Under the pieces are notes generated by a model. It was given only the letters and a program-made list of their open reading frames with translations. It was not told the DNA's origin and ran no database searches. From Bacteroidales bacterium UBA3824 (GTDB lineage Bacteria; Bacteroidota; Bacteroidia; Bacteroidales; UBA3824): DNA of 16,691 nt. The DNA is taken from the NCBI GenBank assembly GCA_002393195.1, contig DGIK01000007.1, positions 1 to 16,691 on the forward strand. The letters are read 5' to 3'. Position 1 is the first letter of the stretch; each line of letters starts with the position of its first letter. Below are positions 7,342 to 15,585 of the stretch, in pieces. Position numbers and translations under genes: made by a program.

Positions 7342-7436
7342 AGAGTGTCCTGACGGACAGAAATCTTACAAATTTAATCAAATTTATATTTTGTTTGATT
7401 TGTAAAGATTTGTAAGATTTCTCGCGAAGCGACTCT
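7342..7436 (+). repeat. Perfectly paired four-way-junction element between tyrA and aroF
   Basis: Four stems follow one another with no unpaired base at the junction. The outer stem AGAGT/ACTCT (7342-7346 with 7432-7436) encloses three hairpins. The first is GTCC-TGAC-GGAC (7347-7358). The second is a long hairpin whose 15-bp stem AGAAATCTTACAAAT/ATTTGTAAGATTTCT (7359-7373 with 7408-7422) is perfect and contains an inner 7-bp stem AATCAAA/TTTGATT (7376-7382 with 7394-7400). The third is CGC-GAA-GCG (7423-7431). The right part also holds the direct repeat GATTTGTAA (7397-7405, 7407-7415). No T-run follows, so it is not a standard terminator. It may be a REP/MITE-like intergenic repeat or an mRNA processing or stabilising structure; the sequence cannot decide. 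Confidence 0.7.
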
Positions 7437-7466
7437 CCAACAAAGAATTAATTAATAATACTAAAA

Positions 7467-8531
7467 ATGAAATTTTGTGAAGATATATTTGGCGACAAGC
7501 CGTGGATAATTTCGGGTCCTTGTTCCGCCGAAACAGAAGAGCAGACATTGGCGACTGCACGTCAACTCGCCGCAAACGGCATCAAAGTATTCCGCGCAGG
7601 CATTTGGAAACCGCGCACTCGTCCGGGCAACTTCGAGGGCGTGGGCGAAGTGGGTCTCGATTGGCTCAAAGAAGTAAAGAAGGAAACTGGAATGTTGACT
7701 TCTACGGAAGTTGCAAACGCCAAGCACGTATGGTCGGCCATCAAAAGCGGCATCGACATCATTTGGATAGGCGCACGTACAACCGCCAACCCTTTTATGA
7801 TGCAGGACATCGCCGAAAGCCTCAAAGGCTGCAACATCCCAGTCCTCGTCAAAAATCCCGTAAACCCCGACGTGGAACTTTGGCTCGGCGCAATCGAAAG
7901 GCTCGAATCTGTCGGATTGAACAAAATCGGATTGATTCACAGAGGTTTTTCGAGCTACGAAAAACTCCTCTACCGCAATGCTCCGGGTTGGAAGATCGCG
8001 ATGGAAATCAAACGCCGCCGCCCCGACCTGCCGCTTTTCTGCGACCCCTCGCACATCGCCGGCAAGAGGGAATACCTCTTTGAACTTTCGCAAAAGGCTC
8101 TCGACCTCAACCTCGACGGTCTGATGATAGAATCGCACATCAACCCCGACAAGGCGTGGAGCGATGCCAAGCAGCAACTCACCCCCGCCGACCTCAAAGA
8201 GATGCTCGACCGCCTCGTAGTGCGCAAAGTGGCTCCAGAACAAGCGTCGCTCGATTCGCTCAACGAACTCCGCTACCAAATCGACCAGATGGACCACGAA
8301 CTCATCGACCTTCTGCGCAAGCGTATGGACGTCTGCATCAAAATCGGCGAGTACAAGAAGGCCAACAATATGACCGTATATCAGCCAACACGTTGGGACA
8401 CCATCCTCAACAAATACTCTGCAATGGCTCGCGAGCGCAACCTCGACGAACAGTTTATCGGTCAAGTATTTACGGCAATACACGACGCATCTGTTAACCT
8501 CCAAACCAAAGTATTCAATGGCACTATCTGA
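7467..8531 (+). CDS. aroF: Bifunctional DAHP synthase (type I beta) / chorismate mutase
   Basis: The N-terminal domain (residues 1 to about 260) condenses phosphoenolpyruvate and erythrose 4-phosphate to DAHP, the first step of the shikimate pathway. The C-terminal AroQ domain (about 262-346) turns chorismate into prephenate, the substrate of the pheA and tyrA products upstream. DAHP synthase motifs are GPCSAE (17-22), KPRTRPGNFEG (48-58), CDPSH (192-196) and MIESH (220-224). The metal ligands expected for this class (Cys19, His196, Glu222 and an Asp near 228) are present. The mutase starts LNELRYQIDQMDHELIDLL, with Arg269 and Lys297 at the expected catalytic spacing. A C-terminal mutase fusion is known in Bacteroidetes such as Porphyromonas and can act as the feedback sensor for the synthase. 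The reading frame ends inside the start region of aroD. Confidence 0.93.
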   Translation: MKFCEDIFGDKPWIISGPCSAETEEQTLATARQLAANGIKVFRAGIWKPRTRPGNFEGVGEVGLDWLKEVKKETGMLTSTEVANAKHVWSAIKSGIDIIWIGARTTANPFMMQDIAESLKGCNIPVLVKNPVNPDVELWLGAIERLESVGLNKIGLIHRGFSSYEKLLYRNAPGWKIAMEIKRRRPDLPLFCDPSHIAGKREYLFELSQKALDLNLDGLMIESHINPDKAWSDAKQQLTPADLKEMLDRLVVRKVAPEQASLDSLNELRYQIDQMDHELIDLLRKRMDVCIKIGEYKKANNMTVYQPTRWDTILNKYSAMARERNLDEQFIGQVFTAIHDASVNLQTKVFNGTI

Positions 8532-9204
8532 ATGGGAAAGAATTTGCGGTCCGCGAATGTATTACGTGTGCCTCTCGGCTGAGGGCATCGAAAACGCCAC
8601 CCGACAACTTGCAGACGAACTATGCGCCGAACTCCGAGTGGACCTCGTGAAGCCAACGATGGACGAGATGAAACAATTTCTTGCAGACCACAATGACGTG
8701 CGCTTCATCGTAACTTGCCGCCCAGGAGCATTTGACGAGGAGACATCGCTCCAATACCTCGAAACCGCCGCCAAATGCGGCGCAGAATACATCGACGTAG
8801 AGATAGAGCGCGGCAATGAAGTGGCAGCCCGCCTCAAAAAAGCGTGCGAAGGCACTGAATGTCAGTTGATAATTTCGTATCACAATTTTGAATACACTCC
8901 CGGCGAATACGAATTGCTGTCAATTATTGACAAAAGCAAGGATTGGGGCGCCGACAAGGTGAAGATAGCCTGCAACGTGCCAATCCCCGAAGCAAACGCC
9001 GCATTGATGCACCTGTATAATCTCCGCGACAATATCATCGTATTTGGAATGGGACGGCTGGGCAAAATCTCACGCCTTGCATCGCTGTGGTGCGGCGCAG
9101 AATTTACATACGTGGCGGCAGACTGCGGCGAGGCCACCGCGCCCGGACAATTGACAATTTCCCAAATGCGACAGGCTGTCGATGCGTTAGGAATGTTTAA
9201 ATAA
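8518..9204 (+). CDS. aroD: 3-dehydroquinate dehydratase, type I
   Basis: Schiff-base dehydration of 3-dehydroquinate to 3-dehydroshikimate, the third shikimate step. The 228-residue barrel shows the class I signatures. These are VTCRP (65-69) with a following Glu-rich segment, YIDVEIE (91-97), the catalytic His122 in SYHNF, the Schiff-base Lys149 in DKVKIAC, GRLGKISRLAS, and APGQLT near the C-terminus. It overlaps the end of the DAHP synthase gene by 14 nt when read from 8518. The family usually begins at the first beta strand, so the internal ATG at 8557 (MYYVCLS), 25 nt after the upstream stop, is a real alternative start. A terminator follows at 9225-9263, closing the operon. Confidence 0.92.
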   Translation: MALSEWERICGPRMYYVCLSAEGIENATRQLADELCAELRVDLVKPTMDEMKQFLADHNDVRFIVTCRPGAFDEETSLQYLETAAKCGAEYIDVEIERGNEVAARLKKACEGTECQLIISYHNFEYTPGEYELLSIIDKSKDWGADKVKIACNVPIPEANAALMHLYNLRDNIIVFGMGRLGKISRLASLWCGAEFTYVAADCGEATAPGQLTISQMRQAVDALGMFK

Positions 9205-9216
9205 AAACAAAAAAAA

Positions 9217-9702
9217 CTATTGCTCTTGCGCTTGGGACGTGTTTTCAAGCGCAAGTATTTTTTGGGTGTCGAGGATAGTAACGATTTTGTTGTCGTAATT
9301 ATAGATGCCCTGCGTGAATTTAGGGTCGATGTGCGAATCAAAATCTTGTACTGGGATTATGTCTATCGGTTTTATATTGATGACGTCGCTCACGCGCTCC
9401 ACTATTGCGCCGGCGATAAGGTGAAGGTCGGGGTCTTCCTTATTGACTTCCAATACAATCACCGCGCTGTCCTCGCTCTGTGGCTCGTGTGTGCGCACGA
9501 GGTGGCACTTGTCCATCACGTCGATGGCGGGCAGGATTTCGCCCCTGAAATTGAACACACCTTTTATATATTCCACGCTTTGAGGAATGACCGTTATCTT
9601 GGGTCTTTCCGTAACCTCCACCACATTGTCGATGCTGAATGCGTAGAGCTGGTCGTCGAGCCAAAACGACAAGTATGGAGTGGCTCCGCTATAATTTTCC
9701 AT
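9217..9702 (-). CDS. cheW: CheW-type chemosensory coupling protein
   Basis: A 161-residue single CheW domain with no extra parts. It normally bridges CheA to the tips of chemoreceptors. Family features are YLSFWLDDQLYAFSIDNVVEV at the start (residues 10-30), then VEYIKGVFNFRGEILPAIDV (the GxxNxRG turn), AVIVLEV and GIYNYDNKIVTILD near the end. It lies 37 nt downstream of cheA and is clearly co-transcribed. No receptor gene is in the window, so the partner is unknown. Its last codons lie over a hairpin that terminates the convergent aromatic operon, and it ends only 12 bp from aroD. Confidence 0.93.
   Translation of the reverse strand: MENYSGATPYLSFWLDDQLYAFSIDNVVEVTERPKITVIPQSVEYIKGVFNFRGEILPAIDVMDKCHLVRTHEPQSEDSAVIVLEVNKEDPDLHLIAGAIVERVSDVINIKPIDIIPVQDFDSHIDPKFTQGIYNYDNKIVTILDTQKILALENTSQAQEQ
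9225..9263 (+). terminator. Intrinsic terminator of the aromatic operon, inside the cheW 3' end
   Basis: CTTGCGCTTG (9225-9234) and CAAGCGCAAG (9246-9255) form a perfect 10-bp stem with an 11-nt loop, followed by TATTTTTT. It lies 20 bp after the aroD stop. On the minus strand the same hairpin is followed, after 8 nt including the cheW stop, by a run of eight T, so it may work in both directions. Confidence 0.8.
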
Positions 9703-9739
9703 CTTTTGCGGTTTTGATTGAGCGGCTTGGTGCGCCGTT

Positions 9740-11821
9740 TTATTGTTTTTTCAACTGCCTGATCAACTTGTTGGTATCCAATACAAGGGCAATGCTGCCG
9801 TCGCCAAGCACACTGCCGCCCGATAGGTATTCCTGTTTGCTGAAATATTTGCCGAGCGATTTGAGCACAGCCTGATGTTCGCCGTGTACCTTGTCGAGCA
9901 CAAGCCCCACGCGAGAATCCTTGTATTTTACCATTACAACAACGCTCTCCTCTGGTGGTGTGCCGCCCATATTGAGCGAAGTGCGCATATCGACAATCGG
10001 TATCGGCTCACCCTCGTGAATGATGCGTCCGTTGCTATTTTCCACGTCCTTGTGCCGTATGTGGATGCAGCTGTCGATGATGTACACCGGAATGAGGAAG
10101 AGGGTCTCGCCCACCGAAACGAGCAACGCATCCACAATGCTGAGCGTGAGCGGCAGCTTGATGGTGGTGATTGTTCCCAAATCTACCTCGCTGTCCATAT
10201 CTATCTCGCCACGGAGCCTCATAATGCTCTGTTTTACAGCGTCCATGCCGACTCCGCGTCCCGATATGCCCGTGATTTTTTGCGCAGTGGAAAATCCTGG
10301 CAAAAATACGAGGTCGTACAGCTGACGGTTGGTAAGGTGTTCGGAAGCCTTGATGAATCCCTTTTCAATCGCCTTTTCGCGCAGGTAAGCCGGATTCATT
10401 CCCGCGCCGTCGTCCTGCACTTGGATAAAGACATTGTTGCCGGAATAGAAGGCGGTGAATTTGATGATGCCGTGGTCGGGCTTTTTGAGTTCGCGTCGGC
10501 GTTCCACCGATTCGATGCCGTGGTCGATGCTATTGCGAATGATGTGCATAAGCGGCACGGCAAGGCTGTCGATGATGGTCTTGTCGAGTTCGGTGTCGGT
10601 GCCTTCGGTTACAAAGTCCACCTGCTTGCCGAGTTCCTTGGAGAGATCGCGCACAAGGCGTTGGAATCTCAACATCAAACTCTCTATCGGCACAAGACGT
10701 ATCGACAATGCATTGTCTTTGAGCTTGTTGGATAGTTTATCGACCTTCTCATAAATATCGTGCAGCTCGGGAATGTCGTATTTTTCGGCGATGAGTAGTA
10801 TCTCCGCCTTGGTATTTACAAACTCCGACACGAGGTTCATAAGTTCGTCGAGTTTTTCGGAATCTACCTTGATTCCAGAGCTTTTGGTGTCGATGGTCTC
10901 GATGCTCCTTGCCACGGTCTTCTTCTCTGACTGAGGAGGTTGCACAGGCTGTTCTGGCGTATGCAACGGCGCGGGCTGCAATTCGGGCTGAGGTTCTGGA
11001 ATTGACGGCTGCATAAGCATCGCAATCGCCTTGAGCTCGGCGGTGTCTATCGGGGTATCCGTCAATTGATAGGCCGCGAGCTGCTCCTTGAAGTCGTCGC
11101 TGTCGAAGAGGTTGACGTCTGCTATTTTCTCTATCTTGGTCTCGTCGTGCACAAAGAGGAAAATCTCGTCGAGCTCGTTGAAAGGCAGGTCGGTGGCAAA
11201 TACAGCCTCCCAATACATATAAAACTTGCCTTTGCCAGCCTCGCCGTCAGCCCAAGAACGGGTGAACACCGTATTTTCGCCGAGTTCCTTGATGTTGTCG
11301 AGTATGCCCTTGATATTTACACCACGGTTGGTGATGTCGGCTTCGGGCGCAAACATCACGTAATAAGTGGCTTTGACAGCGGAGGCAATCATTTCGCCGC
11401 CGCCGTCCTGTCCGCCGCCCGCAACAGCGGGATGTGCGGGACGACCGTCGATGGCAGCCACACGCGCCAAAAAATCGTCCACAAGTGCGTCGTCGTCTGC
11501 CGACGGCTGGTTGAGCAGCTGACGCAACAAGTCCACGCACTCAAGGGTAAGCGTGCTAACTTCCTTGCTCACTGAACCTTGTGTGTCGCGAATCTTGCTG
11601 TAAATGCTTTCTACGTCGTGGGTGATTTTTTCAACGGTCTTGAAGTCGTACATCGCGCTCGTGCCCTTGATGGTGTGCATCACGCGAAATACTTGGTTGA
11701 TTTCCTCGATGCTCGATGGATCCTGCTCCAATGTGAGTATGGAGCCTTCCATGTCGTTGAGCATATCGTTGACTTCCTCGACGTACTTCTGCTTAAACTG
11801 CTGTATAGACGGCTGTTGCAT
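9740..11821 (-). CDS. cheA: CheA-type chemosensory histidine kinase
   Basis: A cytoplasmic kinase that phosphorylates a receiver protein on receptor command. Domains of the 693 residues: HPt/P1 (1-105) with the phosphorylated His49 in VMHTIKG; a middle domain (about 152-250, YYVMFAPEADITNRG...) in the P2 position, which I read as a coupling or P2-like module; a Pro/Gln-rich linker (about 271-300); the dimerisation domain P3 (about 315-380); the ATPase P4 (about 400-556) with N-box HIIRNSIDHG (426-435), DDGAGM (470-475) and GRGVGMD (521-527); and the CheW-like P5 (about 557-693). All catalytic motifs are intact. It lies between the double-receiver gene (43-nt gap) and cheW (37-nt gap). CheB, CheR and receptors are absent from the window. 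Confidence 0.95.
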   Translation of the reverse strand: MQQPSIQQFKQKYVEEVNDMLNDMEGSILTLEQDPSSIEEINQVFRVMHTIKGTSAMYDFKTVEKITHDVESIYSKIRDTQGSVSKEVSTLTLECVDLLRQLLNQPSADDDALVDDFLARVAAIDGRPAHPAVAGGGQDGGGEMIASAVKATYYVMFAPEADITNRGVNIKGILDNIKELGENTVFTRSWADGEAGKGKFYMYWEAVFATDLPFNELDEIFLFVHDETKIEKIADVNLFDSDDFKEQLAAYQLTDTPIDTAELKAIAMLMQPSIPEPQPELQPAPLHTPEQPVQPPQSEKKTVARSIETIDTKSSGIKVDSEKLDELMNLVSEFVNTKAEILLIAEKYDIPELHDIYEKVDKLSNKLKDNALSIRLVPIESLMLRFQRLVRDLSKELGKQVDFVTEGTDTELDKTIIDSLAVPLMHIIRNSIDHGIESVERRRELKKPDHGIIKFTAFYSGNNVFIQVQDDGAGMNPAYLREKAIEKGFIKASEHLTNRQLYDLVFLPGFSTAQKITGISGRGVGMDAVKQSIMRLRGEIDMDSEVDLGTITTIKLPLTLSIVDALLVSVGETLFLIPVYIIDSCIHIRHKDVENSNGRIIHEGEPIPIVDMRTSLNMGGTPPEESVVVMVKYKDSRVGLVLDKVHGEHQAVLKSLGKYFSKQEYLSGGSVLGDGSIALVLDTNKLIRQLKKQ

Positions 11822-11864
11822 TGGTAGGTGTGGCTGTTGGGGTTGATTGTAATTGTCTTAATAA

Positions 11865-12641
<777 letters not shown>

Positions 12642-12670
12642 GTTATGTATGTTTATTGTTAACAATATGT

Positions 12671-14563
12671 CTATTTCCAATTTACCGTTGCTTCGCTGGG
12701 CAATTCGATGTCCACCTGAACTCCGTTGCCCGGCGAAGTATTAAATTCGCAAGTGCCGTCGAGAGCTTTCGCACGTCCCATGATGTTGGATATGCCCATG
12801 GTGGTGCTTTCGGGCGTTGCGAGGTGTTTTTCGAGGTCAAATCCTACTCCGTCGTCATCGTAATGAATCTTGAGCGTCGGCCCTGTGGTAACGAGGCTCA
12901 GATGCACGTTTTTGGCTCTGGCGTATTTCATCGTGTTGTTTATCAACTCGTTGATGATGCGGTATATCGACAATTCGCGCCCCTTGTCCTTGAGCTCTAC
13001 GAATGAATCGTGTTCAAAATGGAAGCATATAAGGTGCGAATTTTGCAGCCCCTCGATGATGTTGCTCACCGTCGCCACAAGCCCAAACCTCGTGAGAATC
13101 ACCGGATGAAGGTTGTTGGCGATGTCCTTTACATTCTCTATCGCCTGCCATACGAGGTCTTTGGTAAGGCGTAGCGTCTTGAAGATTTCGTCTATCTCCG
13201 CGCCGCCAGAGAGGATGAGGTTTATGTAGATGTTGATGCTCGATAGCACCGCGCCAAGTCCGTCGTGAAGCTCCTGAGCAAGGAGGGTGCGCTCGCGCTC
13301 CTCCGCCGCCTGCGCCGCGTTCATGATTTCGTTGTCCATGTTGCGAAATCTCGTAACGTCGCTGAATATCAGCATCAGGCTCGCCTCGCCGGTGGTCTTG
13401 AGCATCGACGCAGTAATCTCGATGTAAGTCTTGGTGCCGTCGGGGTTTTGGATGGAGATTTGGGTGGTCTCGAAGATTGGCGGTTTTTCCACCTTCGATA
13501 CAAGTTCCTCGATAATCGCCATGTGCTTAGCATCAAGTATTTTGCTGAGCGGCACCCCAGTACAGTTGATATTTCGCCTGATGCCAAACAATTCCAAAAA
13601 CCGCCTGTTGTAACGGTGGATTTGCAGGTCGAGACTCGTGGTCAGGATGCCCTTAGCACTGTACTTGAATATGCTTGCAATCTCTTTTTCGAGTTTCAGG
13701 AGCTTCACTTCGAGTTCGCGGTGCGATGCGAGGTCGCCGTCAGACCCGGATTCTATTGTGCGCGTCCTGATGGCGATATAGTCGTCGAGACCTTCATAAC
13801 CGTTGATTGGTATCGCCGTGGTCTCGAGGATTGCGGGTTCGCCGCCACGTTTCCTCTGCGATATATATACCGACGGCGTGGGGTCTGGTGCCGACACAAT
13901 TTGCGAAAAGACCTCGCGCTCCTGATCCGAAAGTGGTATTTCTGATATGTTTTTGCCGTCGATTACCGTACCAGCGGGCAGTCCGAGTATGTTGCCCGAC
14001 GATTGTGTGGCGGCGGCTATCGTACCGTCGGGACGGCACAGTATCACCGATTCGAGCGCATGGTCGCATACAGCCTGCATGATGTTGGCTTTTAGCATGG
14101 CGGCGTCGCGCTGCTCGGTGAGCTGTTGTATGGTTTTTTGGATATATTCTGACGGGCGGGATGCATCTATGCGCCTGCGGATGCGCAGCTTGAGCTCCGC
14201 CGTGCTAAACGGCTTGCAAAGATAATCGTCGGCTCCTGCCGCAAAACCCGCCGCGATGTCGTCGGATGTATTGTGCGCCGACATCAAAATCACTGGAATA
14301 TGCTGAGTATCAGGGTTTGCCTTGAGGTCGCCGCATATAGAAAGACCGTCCTTGCCGGGCATAACTATATCGAGGAGAATCAGGTCGGGCTTGATGGCAG
14401 CCGCCTGACTTTCCGCAATGGTGCCGTCCGACAGGGTCTCCACGTCATAATCCTCGCTGAGCATCGCCTGGAGCATCACGAGGTTGACGTCGTTGTCGTC
14501 GATGGCAAGTATTTTGTCTTTTCTGTTCATATCAGCAACATTGTAAATATGAGAGCCAGCCAT
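12671..14563 (-). CDS. REC-PAS-PAS-HisKA_3-HATPase histidine kinase (NarL/DegS type)
   Basis: A soluble 630-residue sensor kinase; no membrane segment is seen. It has an N-terminal receiver (about 15-135) with phospho-acceptor Asp65 in LILLDIVMPGKDG and Lys117 in LCKPF. A first PAS-like region (about 160-270) and a second (about 293-408) follow. The HisKA_3 dimerisation helix reads ERERTLLAQELHDGLGAVL, with the phosphorylated His433. The ATPase has N-box ELINNTMKYARA (539-550) and DDDGVGFD (569-576). Kinases of this type usually partner with NarL-like receivers, which fits the first receiver of the next gene, 29 nt downstream. The ATG at 14563 overlaps the recX stop (TAATG). An internal ATG at 14530 starts right before the receiver (MNRKDKILAIDD) and could be the true start. 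Confidence 0.92.
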   Translation of the reverse strand: MAGSHIYNVADMNRKDKILAIDDNDVNLVMLQAMLSEDYDVETLSDGTIAESQAAAIKPDLILLDIVMPGKDGLSICGDLKANPDTQHIPVILMSAHNTSDDIAAGFAAGADDYLCKPFSTAELKLRIRRRIDASRPSEYIQKTIQQLTEQRDAAMLKANIMQAVCDHALESVILCRPDGTIAAATQSSGNILGLPAGTVIDGKNISEIPLSDQEREVFSQIVSAPDPTPSVYISQRKRGGEPAILETTAIPINGYEGLDDYIAIRTRTIESGSDGDLASHRELEVKLLKLEKEIASIFKYSAKGILTTSLDLQIHRYNRRFLELFGIRRNINCTGVPLSKILDAKHMAIIEELVSKVEKPPIFETTQISIQNPDGTKTYIEITASMLKTTGEASLMLIFSDVTRFRNMDNEIMNAAQAAEERERTLLAQELHDGLGAVLSSINIYINLILSGGAEIDEIFKTLRLTKDLVWQAIENVKDIANNLHPVILTRFGLVATVSNIIEGLQNSHLICFHFEHDSFVELKDKGRELSIYRIINELINNTMKYARAKNVHLSLVTTGPTLKIHYDDDGVGFDLEKHLATPESTTMGISNIMGRAKALDGTCEFNTSPGNGVQVDIELPSEATVNWK

Positions 14564-15081
14564 TACACATCCGCCAAGAGACTGCTAATGGCTTCTTTGC
14601 ATATATCAACACTGTACCCCCTTGCGACACCAAAACGCATCAGCTTTTGCCAGAGCTTCTGCTTGGGTTCGTCTGCCTTAATACCCCGCAATTTTTTTGC
14701 CATTTCGTCGAGGACGGTCTGTTTTTCGCGTTTTGGGTCCACTGCATTGTCGAGCGCGTCGGCGATTATTGACGCCGGTATGCGCTTAAGCCTGAGTGCG
14801 GCGGCTATCTTGTGCGCACCCCACTTCGCAAACCTGGATTTGTCGGCGGCAAATGCGTAGGCGTAGCGGGCGTTGTCGATAAAATGGTTGGCTGTAAGGT
14901 ATTCCACAGCCGATGCCGCGTCGTCTTCGCTTGCACCGTGCGACAGCATATACTCCATCGCGTCATACTCGCATTTTTCGCTGCGGGAGCACAATGCCGC
15001 AAGCCTATTCAACAATATGGCATACTCATGTTTCAATTGGGCAGTATTGTTTTTTTTGTTTTTATAGTCAACAACAATCAT
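14563..15081 (-). CDS. recX: RecX-family regulatory protein
   Basis: A 172-residue helical protein. RecX modulates RecA filaments and so recombination and SOS strength. The diagnostic segment is FIDNARYAYAFAADKSRFAKWGAHKIAAALRLKRIP (about 67-102), matching the family pattern of an FxDxxRYA motif, a basic stretch and a G..kI...L..k.I helix; the three-helix repeats on both sides also fit. RecA itself is not in the window. The gene overlaps the upstream lipoprotein gene by 4 nt (ATGA), and its TAA overlaps the ATG of the kinase downstream by one base, so it appears translationally coupled into a signalling operon, an unusual place for recX. The N-terminus (MIVVDYKNKKNN) is not diagnostic. Confidence 0.87.
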   Translation of the reverse strand: MIVVDYKNKKNNTAQLKHEYAILLNRLAALCSRSEKCEYDAMEYMLSHGASEDDAASAVEYLTANHFIDNARYAYAFAADKSRFAKWGAHKIAAALRLKRIPASIIADALDNAVDPKREKQTVLDEMAKKLRGIKADEPKQKLWQKLMRFGVARGYSVDICKEAISSLLADV

Positions 15082-15488
15082 TCTACAAGCGTGGAATCTT
15101 CGTTGTACTGGTAGAATGTAATCTTGAAACTCCCCATCCGCTCAATGAATTCGAGCCTTTCGTATGCTATGCCATTGGTGTAGTGGTTTTTGTATTTGAT
15201 GGCAAGGCGCGTTACATTGTCTTTGGTGTTTGACTCGAAGTCTTGACGCTGTACGCTGAGCAGGAGACCGAGTTTGCGGTCTTTTTCCTTGAAACCATCT
15301 AACCAAATCTCACGCGGCGTGGCTTTGATGGCCTCATCGTCCAAAAATTGCAGCGCATTGTCGTAATCCTGGCTTTTCAAACAGTTGTAAAAACTGGTGC
15401 CCACGTCGTCGCATTGCTTGAATGCTCCGCACGATGCCATTATGGTAATGATGGCGCACATTATTATAAAAATGGCTCTTTTTTTCAT
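15078..15488 (-). CDS. Small lipoprotein of unknown function
   Basis: A 136-residue precursor with a lipoprotein signal: MKKRAIFIIMCAIITIMASC, lipidated Cys20 in a plausible lipobox, followed by GAFKQ. The mature part is about 117 residues, with FYNCLKSQDYDNALQFLDDEA at the start, a central LDGFKEKDRKLG and a C-terminal beta-rich part (FKITFYQY). The pattern of a helix pair followed by strands recalls NTF2-like or DUF4019-like lipoproteins, but I cannot assign it firmly. An upstream in-frame ATG at 15566 would put 26 hydrophilic residues before the signal, so 15488 is preferred. A weak -7-like TAACTTCG (15537-15544, one mismatch to TAnnTTTG) precedes it and is the likeliest promoter for the recX-to-cheW run. 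Confidence 0.82.
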   Translation of the reverse strand: MKKRAIFIIMCAIITIMASCGAFKQCDDVGTSFYNCLKSQDYDNALQFLDDEAIKATPREIWLDGFKEKDRKLGLLLSVQRQDFESNTKDNVTRLAIKYKNHYTNGIAYERLEFIERMGSFKITFYQYNEDSTLVE

Positions 15489-15585
15489 ATTCGTAATGAT
15501 GATGGTTCGTGTGTTGCAGCGTTTATTTTTATGATGCGAAGTTATAATTTTTTTTGATGACTTCATATCATTTGCGCGGATTTTT

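Noticed and set aside
7342..7436. tRNA-like reading of the four-way junction
   Set aside because: No anticodon arm of normal size, no T-loop consensus and a central arm far too long for a tRNA.
7461..8504. Open minus-strand frame of 347 codons opposite the DAHP synthase/chorismate mutase gene
   Set aside because: It mirrors the codon bias of the real gene; the plus strand carries every catalytic motif, and the minus translation looks like an antisense shadow.
12642..12680. Longer form of the double-receiver protein starting with TTG at 12680
   Set aside because: It would start inside the kinase gene with a rare start codon and add residues before the first beta strand; the ATG at 12641 fits the family.
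15489..15566. Longer form of the lipoprotein starting at 15566
   Set aside because: It would put 26 polar residues ahead of a normal lipoprotein signal peptide and overlap the likely promoter.
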